A stretch of DNA of 64,000 nucleotides, taken from positions 744,001-808,000 of the forward strand of contig NZ_CP012373.2 of NCBI RefSeq assembly GCF_001305575.3, given 5' to 3'. The position numbers and the translations under genes are program-made. Positions 56,257 to 64,000 of this stretch are shown here, in pieces. Positions within the stretch are counted from its first letter, which is position 1. The number at the start of each line of letters is the position of its first letter. The stretch is from Beggiatoa leptomitoformis. GTDB taxonomy: Bacteria > Pseudomonadota > Gammaproteobacteria > Beggiatoales > Beggiatoaceae. The notes beneath the pieces were generated by a model, which did not search any database, was not told the DNA's origin, and was given only the letters and a program-made list of their open reading frames with translations.

Positions 56257-56403
56257 TTATTTTTCATTATTAATAGTGTAACCATTTCTGTAAAAAATGT
56301 CGGTATTCTCTATTATTAACCCTAAAAAATAAAGAAAAACAATAGATAATACCGCGCAAAGCAGTCGTGTCCACACCCCCCTTGTAAGATGTATTAGGCG
56401 CAT
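56257..56403 (-). CDS. Candidate small single-TM protein
   Basis: The frame from the ATG at 56403 encodes 48 residues with one hydrophobic helix (LLCAVLSIVFLYFLGLI) and a polar end. The frame is open further to an ATG at 56496, but that start falls close to a NifA-type site for the divergent nif operon, and no ribosome site decides. The gene may be spurious. No family recognised. Confidence 0.3.
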   Translation of the reverse strand: MRLIHLTRGVWTRLLCAVLSIVFLYFLGLIIENTDIFYRNGYTINNEK

Positions 56404-56471
56404 CTTGTTGTAAACAAGTTTATTCAGTCCACTGTTCAATAATGGTGCAATCAAGCCATAATCGCGGTAAT

Positions 56472-56487
56472 TGTCATGTTTCTTACA
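56472..56487 (+). promoter_or_regulatory. NifA-type upstream activator site
   Basis: TGT-N10-ACA (56472-56487) is the consensus for NifA binding. It lies about 75 bp upstream of the start expected from the sigma-54 site at 56530, slightly closer than usual. Confidence 0.65.
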
Positions 56488-56529
56488 AAACGACAAACGA
56501 TAATAAACTGAAAAATATCATATTTTTAT

Positions 56530-56545
56530 TGGCATATCCATTGCA
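56530..56545 (+). promoter_or_regulatory. Sigma-54 promoter of nifN operon
   Basis: TGGCATATCCATTGCA matches TGGCA-N6-TTGC with exact -24/-12 spacing. It lies 57 bases before the nifN start and downstream of a TGT-N10-ACA site, the arrangement of NifA-controlled nif promoters. Confidence 0.85.
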
Positions 56546-56601
56546 GACCTCATAACTCATAAAAATGATGAGTACGTAATAATAAGCAAGGGGTTGTTGA
56601 T

Positions 56602-58038
56602 ATGGCTGAGATTCTAAAACGCAATAAAGCTCTCTCGGTCAGTCCTTTAAAAACCAGCCAACCTATTGGGGCATCGCTCGCTTTTCTCGGCTTTCAAAAA
56701 TCTATGCCGATGATGCACGGTTCTCAGGGTTGTACTGCGTTTGGCAAAGTCTTTTTTGTGCGCCATTTTCGTGAACCTGTTCCATTACAAACAACTGCAA
56801 TGGACCAAGTTAGTTCGATTATGGGTGCAGACGACAGTGTCGTAGAAGGATTGAAAGCGATTGCAGAAAAAAGTAAGCCCGCCTTAATCGGTGTGGTAAC
56901 AACGGGTTTATCCGAAACACAAGGGACGGATATTCGCCGTACTGTAAAAGTTTTTCGTGAGCAATATCCTGAGTTTAATCATGTTAAAGTTGTTCCTGTC
57001 AATACCCCCGATTTCGTTGGCTGTTTAGAAAGTGGTTTTGCTTTAGCGGTGACGGCAATGATTGAGTATTTAGTGCCAACCGCAGAAGAAGCTAAAACCC
57101 AGCCCGCAATGCGTCCTCGTCAAGTCACTGTTTTAGCAGGTTCAACGCTAACACCGGGTGATGTCGAATATTTAGAAGAAACCATTGAAAGCTTTGGTTT
57201 ACGTCCTGTTTTTATTCCCCATTTAGGCGATTCGCTCGACGGACATGTCAGTGATGGATATTTAGAATATACCTCATTAACAATGGGTGGCACGGCGGTT
57301 TCTGAGTTTGAAACGCTGGGTATGTCTGCTGCAACGTTGGTTATTGGACATTCTTTAACCAAAGCCGCTAATTTGTTGCAACAAAAAACAGGCGTACCCG
57401 ATTATCGCTTTGATAGTTTAATGGGAATTGAAGCTGTTGACCGTTTTTTAACCGCATTACAAACCATTTCGGGAACACCCGTTCCCGCAAAATACGAACG
57501 ACAACGCACGCAATTACAAGATGCGATGTTGGATACGCATTTTATGTTAGGACAAGCCCGCATTGCCGTTGCTGGCGACCCTGATGAAGTGTATGGCTTT
57601 AGCCAGTTTTTGGTTGGAATGGGCGCGGAAATTGTCACCGCAGTCGTGTCTAGCCACGTGCATACAGGGATTTTAGAACAAATCCCAACCGCAAGTGTTA
57701 AAGTGGGTGATTTGGAAGATGTGGAAAAGTCAGCAAAAGCCCAACACGCACAAATCCTAATTGGAAATTCTCATGCGGTTGAATCTGCGGCGCGTTTAGG
57801 CATTCCTATTCTGCGGGCGGGTTTTCCACAATATGATTTTGTGGGTGGCTATCAACGCACATGGATTGGCTATAAAGGCAGTCGGCAAACCTTGTTTGAT
57901 TTAGCAAATTTGATGTTAAGTCAACATGCTAACCATGAAATTAAACCCTATTATTCCCGTTACGCGCAAAAACAGGATTATCAGGAGTCGGCTTATGCTT
58001 CTCCAACGACATTTACGGATAGTAGCCTGCAACACTGA
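56602..58038 (+). CDS. nifN: Nitrogenase FeMo-cofactor scaffold subunit NifN
   Basis: A 478-residue NifD/NifK-like protein very close to A. vinelandii Nif[68 protein letters not shown]-like [19 protein letters not shown] and the C-terminal [14 protein letters not shown]. With NifE it forms the scaffold where FeMo-co is completed. AAGGGG lies 8 nt before the ATG. It is first in its operon behind a sigma-54 promoter; nifE is not upstream, unlike the usual nifE-nifN order. Confidence 0.96.
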   Translation: MAEILKRNKALSVSPLKTSQPIGASLAFLGFQKSMPMMHGSQGCTAFGKVFFVRHFREPVPLQTTAMDQVSSIMGADDSVVEGLKAIAEKSKPALIGVVTTGLSETQGTDIRRTVKVFREQYPEFNHVKVVPVNTPDFVGCLESGFALAVTAMIEYLVPTAEEAKTQPAMRPRQVTVLAGSTLTPGDVEYLEETIESFGLRPVFIPHLGDSLDGHVSDGYLEYTSLTMGGTAVSEFETLGMSAATLVIGHSLTKAANLLQQKTGVPDYRFDSLMGIEAVDRFLTALQTISGTPVPAKYERQRTQLQDAMLDTHFMLGQARIAVAGDPDEVYGFSQFLVGMGAEIVTAVVSSHVHTGILEQIPTASVKVGDLEDVEKSAKAQHAQILIGNSHAVESAARLGIPILRAGFPQYDFVGGYQRTWIGYKGSRQTLFDLANLMLSQHANHEIKPYYSRYAQKQDYQESAYASPTTFTDSSLQH

Positions 58039-58048
58039 GGAACACGCC

Positions 58049-58492
58049 ATGGACACCAGCGCGATTCAAGTCGCTTTTGCAAGCACTGACATGAAAACCG
58101 TTAATCAACATTTTGGTTCATCGGAATCTTTTGTGATTTATTCAGTCACTGCAACCAGTGCCACGCTAAGAGAGGCGGCACAATTTCAAGCCTACGCCCA
58201 AGATGGTAATGAAGATAAATTAGCTGAAAAGTTTAAATTATTAGAAGGGTGTGCCGCTGTTTATTGCCAAGCAATTGGTGGTTCTGCCATTCGTCAATTG
58301 ACTGTACAGGGTATTCAGCCTGTCAAAGTGAGCGAAGGGGCAACGATTCATGAATTGTTGGAAAGCCTACAAACAGAATTACGCAATGGCCCGACAAATT
58401 GGTTAGCCAAAGCAGTACAGAAACAACAGAAAAGCGGTGATAGTAATAACAATCGCTTTGATGAGATGGAAGCAGAAGGCTGGAACGAATAA
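58049..58492 (+). CDS. nifX: FeMo-cofactor carrier NifX
   Basis: A 147-residue dinitrogenase iron-molybdenum cofactor-binding-family protein (VAFASTDMKTVNQHFGSSESF, KLLEGCAAVYCQAIGGSAIRQL, PVKVSEGATI). It carries the NifB-co or VK-cluster between NifB and NifEN. GAGGAA lies 6 nt before the ATG, so the 41 codons open upstream inside nifN are not used. It starts 10 bases after nifN, i.e. cotranscribed. Confidence 0.95.
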   Translation: MDTSAIQVAFASTDMKTVNQHFGSSESFVIYSVTATSATLREAAQFQAYAQDGNEDKLAEKFKLLEGCAAVYCQAIGGSAIRQLTVQGIQPVKVSEGATIHELLESLQTELRNGPTNWLAKAVQKQQKSGDSNNNRFDEMEAEGWNE

Positions 58493-58573
58493 ATGTAGGT
58501 GTTTTTGCAGGCTTTTGTGCTTGTGTAAATATCAATCTGATTTTTATAATCTCTTCTTAGGAGTAATGACACA

Positions 58574-59053
58574 ATGAGTACTGGATTAGCCTTAGCCATT
58601 GAAGATGAAAATCCCTTGTTAGAATCTGATTTCTGTAAAGAAATGGTCAAACAAATGCGGGCGTTAGATACCTATGATATGTATGAAAAATGGTCGCCTG
58701 CACGGATTTTATCCCCACTCGTCCTTACCAAAGAGCGCAAGGCTGAAATTCCTGTTATCGGCGACCCTGACGACATCACCATGTCACGGGTGAAAGCCTA
58801 TTACAATGCAATCGCCAGCCTGGTTGAAAAGGATAGTAATGGTTTAATGGCAGTTCCCATGATTAATTTAAGTCATGAAGGTTTTGGTCGTGCCATTATT
58901 ACTACTGGTAAATTAGTGGTTGTTGATAAAACATTGCGTGATATTCACCGTTTTGGTTTTAAAACCTTAGAAGGAATGCACGAAGAAGCGACTAAAATTG
59001 TTGCTGCTGCGGTAGAACGGTTGAATAAGTATCGTGAGGTTGCGGAGTTATAA
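58574..59053 (+). CDS. NifX-associated protein (DUF269)
   Basis: A 159-residue protein of the DUF269 family, always found next to nifX in gammaproteobacterial nif clusters. KEMVKQMRALDTYDMYEKWSPARILSPLV and GFGRAIITTGKLVVVDKTLRDIHRFGF are characteristic. Biochemical role unknown. TTAGGAG lies 8-10 nt before the ATG. Operon member. Confidence 0.92.
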   Translation: MSTGLALAIEDENPLLESDFCKEMVKQMRALDTYDMYEKWSPARILSPLVLTKERKAEIPVIGDPDDITMSRVKAYYNAIASLVEKDSNGLMAVPMINLSHEGFGRAIITTGKLVVVDKTLRDIHRFGFKTLEGMHEEATKIVAAAVERLNKYREVAEL

Positions 59054-59072
59054 GCATTAAGGAGCTTGCCCG

Positions 59073-59279
59073 ATGAGTGAAGAAGAATTAAAAAGTCTGC
59101 AAAAAGAAGTTGCAAAAAGAAAACGCATTGCCAGTGAGTGGGCTTCTCAACTGCATGATTTAGTAGAAGACCGTTTACCCGCAGGGTTTGAAGAAATCCC
59201 CGGTATTGCCCAATCCACTTATGATGCTTGTAAAGACTGGGAAGAAGCAAACAAGGCATTAAAAGCGGCGGGTGGTTAG
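59073..59279 (+). CDS. CCE_0567/DUF683-like nif protein
   Basis: A 68-residue helical protein (EELKSLQKEVAKRKRIASEWA, HDLVEDRLPAGFEEIPGIAQ). This short coiled-coil family follows the DUF269 gene in nif clusters and one member was characterised as a metalloprotein. AAGGAG lies before the ATG. Function in nitrogenase maturation unproven. Confidence 0.88.
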   Translation: MSEEELKSLQKEVAKRKRIASEWASQLHDLVEDRLPAGFEEIPGIAQSTYDACKDWEEANKALKAAGG

Positions 59280-59376
59280 TTTTTTGTTATTGCTGTTAAA
59301 AACATGGCTTGCATCGGATGAGATGTAGGTCATGATTCTGCAACAGTTATTCGTTAATATCAGTGAGAAATCAATC

Positions 59377-59673
59377 ATGTCAAACATCACAGGAATCACA
59401 CGTGGCGGCACAGCTTGGGAGCCTGCCTTTATTACCGCATTAAATCAAACCACCTGTATTGGCTGTGGACGCTGTTACAAGGTCTGTCCACGCAATGTTT
59501 TTGAATTAGTTGAACGTAGCGATGTCCTTGAAGATGAAGACATGGACGAAGATGATGATAACATGATGGTCATGGCGATTGTTGACGCAATGGACTGTAT
59601 TGGTTGTCAATCCTGTGCGCGGGTTTGTCCAAAGAATTGTCATACGCATGAGCCACAAGGTCTTGCTGCATAA
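59377..59673 (+). CDS. fdxB: Nif-specific ferredoxin III (FdxB-like)
   Basis: A 98-residue ferredoxin with two 4Fe-4S motifs, CIGCGRCYKVCP and CIGCQSCARVCP. Between them is an acidic insertion (EDEDMDEDDDN). Start at 59377 (SNITGITRGG follows) fits the family N-terminus; the frame is open 15 codons further upstream without similarity. Probably donates electrons in FeMo-co synthesis or to nitrogenase. Last clearly named nif gene of the operon. Confidence 0.92.
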   Translation: MSNITGITRGGTAWEPAFITALNQTTCIGCGRCYKVCPRNVFELVERSDVLEDEDMDEDDDNMMVMAIVDAMDCIGCQSCARVCPKNCHTHEPQGLAA

Positions 59674-59700
59674 AGTTATCGTCATATAAACTGAAAGATT

Positions 59701-59762
59701 GTAGGTGCGAATTTATTCGCACACTGTGCTATTTCAATTCGTGCGAATCCGTTCGCACCTAC
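59701..59762. repeat. Palindromic GTAGGTGCGAAT-type repeat
   Basis: The 22 bases from 59701 (GTAGGTGCGAAT...TTCGCAC) are repeated inverted at 59741-59762 with three mismatches; each arm is itself a small GTGCGAA/TTCGCAC hairpin. Related pieces occur at 61445-61460 and 63603-63628. It lies between fdxB and the next gene and may act as a transcript-end or REP-like hairpin. Confidence 0.8.
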
Positions 59763-59782
59763 AACTTATAACAATTGACACT

Positions 59783-60163
59783 ATGATGAGTGAAGAAGTA
59801 GAAAAACGCTTAAAACAAGTTCGCATTCTCGGTGAAGCAATTCGCGCATCGATGTGTAACGAATTACATAAAATGGGTTTTAAAGACGCTGATACGCTTG
59901 TTGGTCGGTTTGACATGGCACATTTTGAGTTAAGTCGTGACCCCTATGATGGGCAAGAAAGTTTAAAAGGGACATGGCGCAACGGTAAAGGGCATAGCGT
60001 TGGGAGTATTTTGTTTTATCCTGACGGCGCGTTTTATGCCGAATACGATATCGTTCGTCCCCATCCCTCACAAGAAAAATGGTTTGTTGAAGCCGTCACC
60101 GCTTGGGGACGGGGTGACCAAGTAAAAACTGAACCGCGCTTGTTGCCGTCTTTAACGGATTAG
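59783..60163 (+). CDS. Conserved-looking nif-linked protein, unrecognised
   Basis: A 126-residue soluble protein. Helical N-terminus (EEVEKRLKQVRILGEAIRASMCNELHKMGF), then a beta-rich part with WRNGKGHSVGSILFYPDGAFYAEYDIVRPHP and a tryptophan-rich end. No cysteine motif. I do not recognise the family, but it lies between fdxB and a DUF364 gene whose ATG begins one base after its stop, so it is translated with that gene and probably serves nitrogenase. The Met at 59783 (or 59786) is chosen because the upstream part lies in the palindromic repeat. Confidence 0.65.
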   Translation: MMSEEVEKRLKQVRILGEAIRASMCNELHKMGFKDADTLVGRFDMAHFELSRDPYDGQESLKGTWRNGKGHSVGSILFYPDGAFYAEYDIVRPHPSQEKWFVEAVTAWGRGDQVKTEPRLLPSLTD

Positions 60164-60164
60164 C

Positions 60165-60920
60165 ATGACAACAAACCCACATGCAATTTATGAATGTCTG
60201 CTAGATCGTGTCAGTTCCGCTTTGATTGAAGAAGTCTTGATTGGCTTAACATGGACATTGTGTCGTACAGATACCTACACAGGATTAGCCATGAGTCCGC
60301 CCGTGCTGAGTCGCACACTGGCATGGTCAGGCAGTTTGGTGGGTAAAAACGCGATGGATTTGGCTAGTTGGGTGCGCTCATGGAATCCACATGAAGCGGT
60401 TATTGGAATGGCCGCGATTAATGCCGTGATTAATGCAGGTGCAGACGCGCTTTATACTCAAGCGCGACGCTTACCCAATACGACATTGGCGAATCTTGCT
60501 GTATTTGATTATTTTCTTCCCGATTTGCAAGGACAAAAAGTTGTCGTCGTTGGACGTTACCCCTTTTTAGAACGTTATAGCCAGCAAATGGATTTAACCG
60601 TTTTAGAACGCAACCCGACGGCTGATGACTATCCCGACCCTGCCTGCGAATTTCTGCTACCTGAAGCCGATTGGGTTTTTTTAACCGCAAGCTCTATTCC
60701 AAACAAAACTTTTCCGCGTTTAGCTGAATTATCCAAACAGGCAAAACTTGTGTTGATGGGGGCAACAGTGCCTTGGCTACCAGAATTAGCTACCTTTGGC
60801 GTGGATTTTTTGGCGGGCGTGAAAATAGAAAACCCCACTCAGTTGCGACAAACCGTTGCCGAAGGCGGTGGGGTTAAGATTTTTGAACAAGGCGCAACGT
60901 ATCACGTATTAGCGTTATAA
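60165..60920 (+). CDS. DUF364/DUF4213 Rossmann-like protein, possibly metal related
   Basis: A 251-residue protein. The N-terminal part (about 1-110, with VIGMAAINAVINAG) and C-terminal Rossmann-like part (KVVVVGRYPFLERY, LERNPTADDYPDPACEFLLPEADWVFLTA, LMGATVPWLPELATFGVDFLAG) agree with the DUF4213-DUF364 pair, proposed as heavy-metal chelating. In the nif operon it could serve Mo or Fe handling; that is inference. The ATG follows the previous stop by one base. Confidence 0.82.
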   Translation: MTTNPHAIYECLLDRVSSALIEEVLIGLTWTLCRTDTYTGLAMSPPVLSRTLAWSGSLVGKNAMDLASWVRSWNPHEAVIGMAAINAVINAGADALYTQARRLPNTTLANLAVFDYFLPDLQGQKVVVVGRYPFLERYSQQMDLTVLERNPTADDYPDPACEFLLPEADWVFLTASSIPNKTFPRLAELSKQAKLVLMGATVPWLPELATFGVDFLAGVKIENPTQLRQTVAEGGGVKIFEQGATYHVLAL

Positions 60921-61414
60921 TTTGAGTCCACGATAGAAACGTTTTTTGTCAACATATTTAAGCAATCCGCAGGACAATATATTTGTAACTGAGCCAATAT
61001 TTTCTTTGGAAAAAATAAGGGAATTGTCGGCAATTGGCGTAGTGTAATTTTAATAATCGCTATCTTTAGAAAAACTGTTAATTCTTCAATCTGTTGAATT
61101 TCTGACCAAGGAATTAATAAAGGTTTATGTCCTACTCGCAAGGGTAAAATAACCTTGATTAAAAGCCCTTCCGCCGTTACTCCCAGCGTTAAACAATTGT
61201 TATATCCCCAAAAAAACCAGCGTAATGCCATGCTTTGGAATGACCAATGACATATTGTCGTTGGTAGCGGGATTGGTGCGGCATAATGCCGTGCTAAAGT
61301 CAGCCAACCGCTTAAAAATGCGATAAGTAGTAAAATCATGCTCCACAACAGTACAAATGCAATACTGCCAATACTCGCCAATATAATAAGATAACCTGTT
61401 GATAAATCGCTCAT
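60902..61414 (-). CDS. Membrane protein with PH-like cytoplasmic part, unrecognised
   Basis: A 170-residue protein. One long N-terminal hydrophobic hairpin (about 7-40) anchors a region with alternating beta-strands (LTLGVTAEGLLIKVILPL, LLIPWSEIQQIEE, IIKITLRQLPTIPLFF) that resembles bacterial PH-like domains. Its 3' end overlaps the DUF364 gene by 19 bases in convergent orientation. No operon partner. No clear ribosome site. Confidence 0.7.
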   Translation of the reverse strand: MSDLSTGYLIILASIGSIAFVLLWSMILLLIAFLSGWLTLARHYAAPIPLPTTICHWSFQSMALRWFFWGYNNCLTLGVTAEGLLIKVILPLRVGHKPLLIPWSEIQQIEELTVFLKIAIIKITLRQLPTIPLFFPKKILAQLQIYCPADCLNMLTKNVSIVDSNYNANT

Positions 61415-61760
61415 AATATTTTACCTGTTTGGTATCAATTTAGTGTGCATTTATTCGCACAAGGTGTTTAATTATTCTCAAAGTAATCGATTAAACGCAT
61501 ACTTAACTTTATTCTCATAAGTCATCGTATTAAATTGATTAAGTATGCAATAACGAGCGTTCACGTCCATTAAAAACAGATAAACTGTAGTGACTTTTAG
61601 GTTAAGCGTATATTATCAGGAGGACTACCTCACCTTTTTGACGACATCAGAGAATAAAAAAAGTTATATCTCAAGCGGTGATAATTCTAAGTGTTTTGAT
61701 TTAAAAATATAAAATACACTATATATAGTGACTACAATCAATCACCATCAAGGAGTATGT
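61415..61760. other. Gap upstream of phaC
   Basis: No gene in about 345 bases. It holds a partial GTGC...TTATTCGCAC repeat (61445-61460) and the palindrome at 61717-61730. A TAAAATA-type stretch precedes the palindrome but no promoter could be fixed. Confidence 0.4.
61717..61730. promoter_or_regulatory. Candidate operator before phaC
   Basis: CACTATATATAGTG is a perfect 14-bp palindrome 31-44 bases before the phaC ATG, just upstream of its ribosome site. It is the right size for a dimeric repressor. AT-rich palindromes also arise by chance. Confidence 0.35.
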
Positions 61761-63590
61761 ATGCCTTATTCCAACCCCTTGCCACTCAACGAACTAACGG
61801 TACAAATGAGTAAATTATTTGAACCCTTTGGCATAAGCCAAGATGAGTTCATGACACGATTTGGTAATGTTTTTGACCCTTTTGGACTTTTTTCAGAAAA
61901 ATCAGAAAAAGTCGCTAAAGACTTATTAAAATCGGTTGACCCTTTTGGGATTACCCAATCTTATTTAGATGTACAAAAAGCATGGCTTAATCACCCAAAA
62001 GAACTGTCAGATGGTTTATTACAACTGAGTAAAGACAGTTGGGCAGTACAATTGCAAACATGGGAACGGTTTGGCGGGTTTATTGTGCAAGATTCTGTTC
62101 CTGTTAATGAATATGATGAACGTTTTCAAGAACCAGAATGGATAGAAAACCCTTATTTAGACACGATTAAAGAAATTTACCTGCTTTATACCCGCTGGAT
62201 TGAAGACAGCATTTATAAAACACCCAACATTTCCGAAAAAACCCGAGATAAAGCAGGGTTTTGGATGCGGCAAGTGCTAAATGCAATTTCACCCAGTAAT
62301 TATTTTTGGACCAATCCTGTTGCTGTCAAACGGTTTATCGAAACAGGCGGACAAAGTCTGGTTAAGGGCTTAGAAAATTTCATTACTGACACCAAATATA
62401 AAACCATCCGCATGGTGGATAATACCGCGTTTACCGTTGGCGGTAATTTAGCCAATACGGCAGGTTCTGTGGTATATCGCTCACCCTTATTTGAATTGAT
62501 TCAGTACAAACCACAAACAGAGAATGTTCACCAAATTCCGCTGTTATTTGTCCCGCCATGGATTAACAAATTTTACGTACTGGATTTAGGCGAACAAAAA
62601 AGTTTTGTCCGTTGGCTAGTTGCACAAGGTTATACCGTTTTTATCATCAGTTGGAAAAACCCAACAGAAGCGATGCGGAATACCTCGCTAGATGACTACA
62701 TGCTCAAAGGCGTGTTAGAAGCCGCAAATGTTGCCAAACAAATTACGAACGCCCCCCATATTCATGCTGTAGGTTACTGCATCGGTGGAATTATTTTAAC
62801 CGCATTGATGGCATGGCTGGATGCAGACGTACAAGGTGACATTACCAGCCCAATTCATTCATGGAGCTTATTCGCAACACTGGTGGATTTTGAGAATCCG
62901 GGTGAAATCAAAGTATTTATCGATGAAGAAACGATTAAACACATTGAAGAAATGATGAGTGAACATGGCTACTTGTCAGGCGATAACTTAGCCGATTCTT
63001 TCCGAATGTTGCGTTCTAACAGCTTGATTTGGCACTACTACGTCCATAACTATTTGTATGGTGAAGAATTGCCACAATTTGATGTCCTTGCATGGAATAT
63101 GGATAGCACACGTTTACCTGAAGCCATGCACTCCTTCTACTTGCGCGAATTTTACTTACATAACAAATTCATGCAACCTAATGGGGTTACATTAGGGGGT
63201 CGTCCCATTGATGTCCGAAAAATTACCCAACCCCTATATGCTGTTGGCGCGGAGCAAGACCATATCGCACCTTGGAAAGAAACGTTCAAAATGTGTGGAT
63301 TAGTCAAAAGCCCCGTGCGTTACGTGTTAGCAACATCAGGGCATATACTTGGAATTATTTCCCCACCAGCGAATCCACCAAAACGTCGTTATTGGGTGAG
63401 CGATGCAACAGGGCAGCTAGATGCCGATGCGTGGGTTACAGCAACCCCTAAAGTACAAGGTTCATGGTGGGAAGATTGGGATAAATGGTTAGGACAACAG
63501 TGTGGTGAGATGGTTGCACCGCCAACTATTGGCAGTGAACAATTCCCCGACCTTTGTCCCGCACCGGGAACGTATGTATTAGAAAAGTAG
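61761..63590 (+). CDS. phaC: Class I poly(3-hydroxyalkanoate) synthase
   Basis: A 609-residue PHA synthase polymerising hydroxyacyl-CoA (usually 3-hydroxybutyryl-CoA) at granule surfaces. Lipase-like box GYCIGG with the catalytic Cys (about 340), catalytic Asp in AEQDHIAPW and His in TSGHILGI. Typical PWINKFYVLDL segment is present. The start at 61761 has AAGGAG 5 nt upstream; a GTG at 61728 is less likely. The N-terminus has unusual PFG repeats (FEPFGIS, FDPFGLF, VDPFGIT). No phaB, phasin or phaR lies next to it; it is a single gene with its own terminator. Confidence 0.95.
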   Translation: MPYSNPLPLNELTVQMSKLFEPFGISQDEFMTRFGNVFDPFGLFSEKSEKVAKDLLKSVDPFGITQSYLDVQKAWLNHPKELSDGLLQLSKDSWAVQLQTWERFGGFIVQDSVPVNEYDERFQEPEWIENPYLDTIKEIYLLYTRWIEDSIYKTPNISEKTRDKAGFWMRQVLNAISPSNYFWTNPVAVKRFIETGGQSLVKGLENFITDTKYKTIRMVDNTAFTVGGNLANTAGSVVYRSPLFELIQYKPQTENVHQIPLLFVPPWINKFYVLDLGEQKSFVRWLVAQGYTVFIISWKNPTEAMRNTSLDDYMLKGVLEAANVAKQITNAPHIHAVGYCIGGIILTALMAWLDADVQGDITSPIHSWSLFATLVDFENPGEIKVFIDEETIKHIEEMMSEHGYLSGDNLADSFRMLRSNSLIWHYYVHNYLYGEELPQFDVLAWNMDSTRLPEAMHSFYLREFYLHNKFMQPNGVTLGGRPIDVRKITQPLYAVGAEQDHIAPWKETFKMCGLVKSPVRYVLATSGHILGIISPPANPPKRRYWVSDATGQLDADAWVTATPKVQGSWWEDWDKWLGQQCGEMVAPPTIGSEQFPDLCPAPGTYVLEK

Positions 63591-63602
63591 TATTTAACAC
63601 CT

Positions 63603-63634
63603 GTAGGTACGTGTTTATGCGTACCTACTTTTTT
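63603..63634 (+). terminator. Terminator of phaC
   Basis: GTAGGTACG pairs with CGTACCTAC (9 bp, 8-nt loop) followed by TTTTTT. The stem is similar to the GTAGGTGCG repeats near fdxB. Confidence 0.88.
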
Positions 63635-63900
63635 GTTTATTTTGATGATTTTTAAAAATAGTACCCACCAAATCTATCCTACATGACAGACGAAACCCTT
63701 TACTAACTGATGTAACACTGTTTTACAACAACGACTTAAATCAATATAGTCATCATTATCATTGAAAATCAACGCAAACGATACCATTCAACCCCTAACT
63801 AATTTATTTAAAACGGCAATATCCCGTCAAAACTTAAGTGCGTTTGCAACAGCTTTACGACCGAACTAATAACCATTAAATAAATTCAAGGAGATTAATC
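63635..63900. other. Gap before iscX
   Basis: About 265 bases; no gene or clear hairpin. AAGGAG at the right end is the iscX ribosome site. Promoter position not resolved. Confidence 0.4.
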
Positions 63901-64000
63901 ATGAGCCTGAAATGGACAGATACCCAAGAAATTGCCATTCAATTGGCAGAAAAATATCCTGATACAGACCCGCAATACATTAGTTTCGTCGATTTGCACC
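63901..64000 (+). CDS. iscX: Fe-S assembly protein IscX (5' part, cut by window end)
   Basis: The 33 visible residues (LKWTDTQEIAIQLAEKYPD, then TDP and FVDLH) match the N-terminal half of IscX, a small acidic protein that binds IscS and iron and tunes Fe-S cluster assembly. AAGGAG lies 7 nt before the ATG. The usual upstream neighbours (hscA, fdx) are absent here; a terminator and 265 bases separate it from phaC. Confidence 0.88.
   Translation, partial: MSLKWTDTQEIAIQLAEKYPDTDPQYISFVDLH

Noticed and set aside
58348-58650. Minus-strand ORF of 100 codons opposite nifX/DUF269
   Set aside because: It is antisense to two well-supported genes and resembles no protein.
1-64000. tRNA or rRNA genes
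   Set aside because: None of the larger gaps shows a tRNA-like GTTCRAAYC arm with matching acceptor stem, or rRNA-like sequence. A covariance-model search could still find something missed by eye.

Overview
The window looks like a chromosomal segment of a gammaproteobacterium, most likely a Beggiatoa-like sulfur bacterium of the Thiotrichales. This is an inference from gene content: a gammaproteobacterial-type nif cluster, class I PHA synthase, a complete 2-oxoglutarate dehydrogenase operon, the gammaproteobacterial rpsF-rpsR-rplI / dnaB-alr and uvrC-pgsA orders, an iscX start, very large PAS-rich sensor kinases, and many palindromic intergenic repeats in moderately AT-rich DNA. No rRNA, tRNA, CRISPR array, transposase or phage gene was recognised.

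Layout. 0-7.8 kb is a minus-strand signalling block: truncated hemoglobin, a START-like/zinc-ribbon/class III cyclase, a CHASE-PAS hybrid kinase whose receiver has lost its phospho-acceptor Asp, then a goose-type lysozyme-like protein downstream of a MORN lipoprotein. 8.4-10.4 kb is a lytic transglycosylase (slt), followed by a REP/BIME-like paired-hairpin element between direct repeats. 10.8-17.1 kb is an 1852-residue sensor kinase (eight PAS, GAF, two receivers, HPt) divergent from a receiver-like protein. 17.2-21.7 kb holds a conserved protein of uncertain role, a PAP2 phosphatase, a 31-residue membrane ORF behind a possible sigma-54 promoter, and an OmpA-like/CUB-like coiled-coil gene pair. 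22-25 kb is a second, membrane-bound class III cyclase. 25-31.4 kb contains speA, a glycine-zipper lipoprotein, a DUF985 cupin, OsmC, pgsA and uvrC. 31.6-33.7 kb is an AT-rich orphan polytopic membrane protein. 33.8-40.7 kb is sucA-sucB-lpd (minus) divergent from mdh (plus), i.e. TCA-cycle functions.

41.1-41.6 kb is a five-copy, roughly 117-bp tandem repeat, each copy carrying a perfect 9-bp hairpin. 42-49.5 kb is housekeeping: alr, dnaB, rplI, rpsR, rpsF, an OsmC-like gene, lysS and an aminotransferase. 49.6-54.6 kb carries an MmeI-like single-chain restriction-modification enzyme and a thiolase, bracketed by copies of one palindromic repeat family, then rraA. 54.7-56.2 kb is an exported Ig-like-repeat protein. 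56.6-60.9 kb is a FeMo-cofactor operon (nifN, nifX, DUF269, CCE_0567-like protein, fdxB, an unrecognised gene, a DUF364 protein) with a clear sigma-54 site and a NifA-type upstream site; nifE is not next to nifN. 61.8-63.6 kb is phaC and the window ends inside iscX.

The best candidates for new biology are the 41-kb satellite of hairpins, the palindromes around the MmeI-like gene, the pseudo-receiver kinase, the leaderless goose-type lysozyme, the OmpA/CUB-like pair, the possible sigma-54-driven miniprotein, the unrecognised genes at the end of the nif operon, and an interleaved stem pair with pseudoknot topology at the left edge. I did not find a system that I would call new with confidence.
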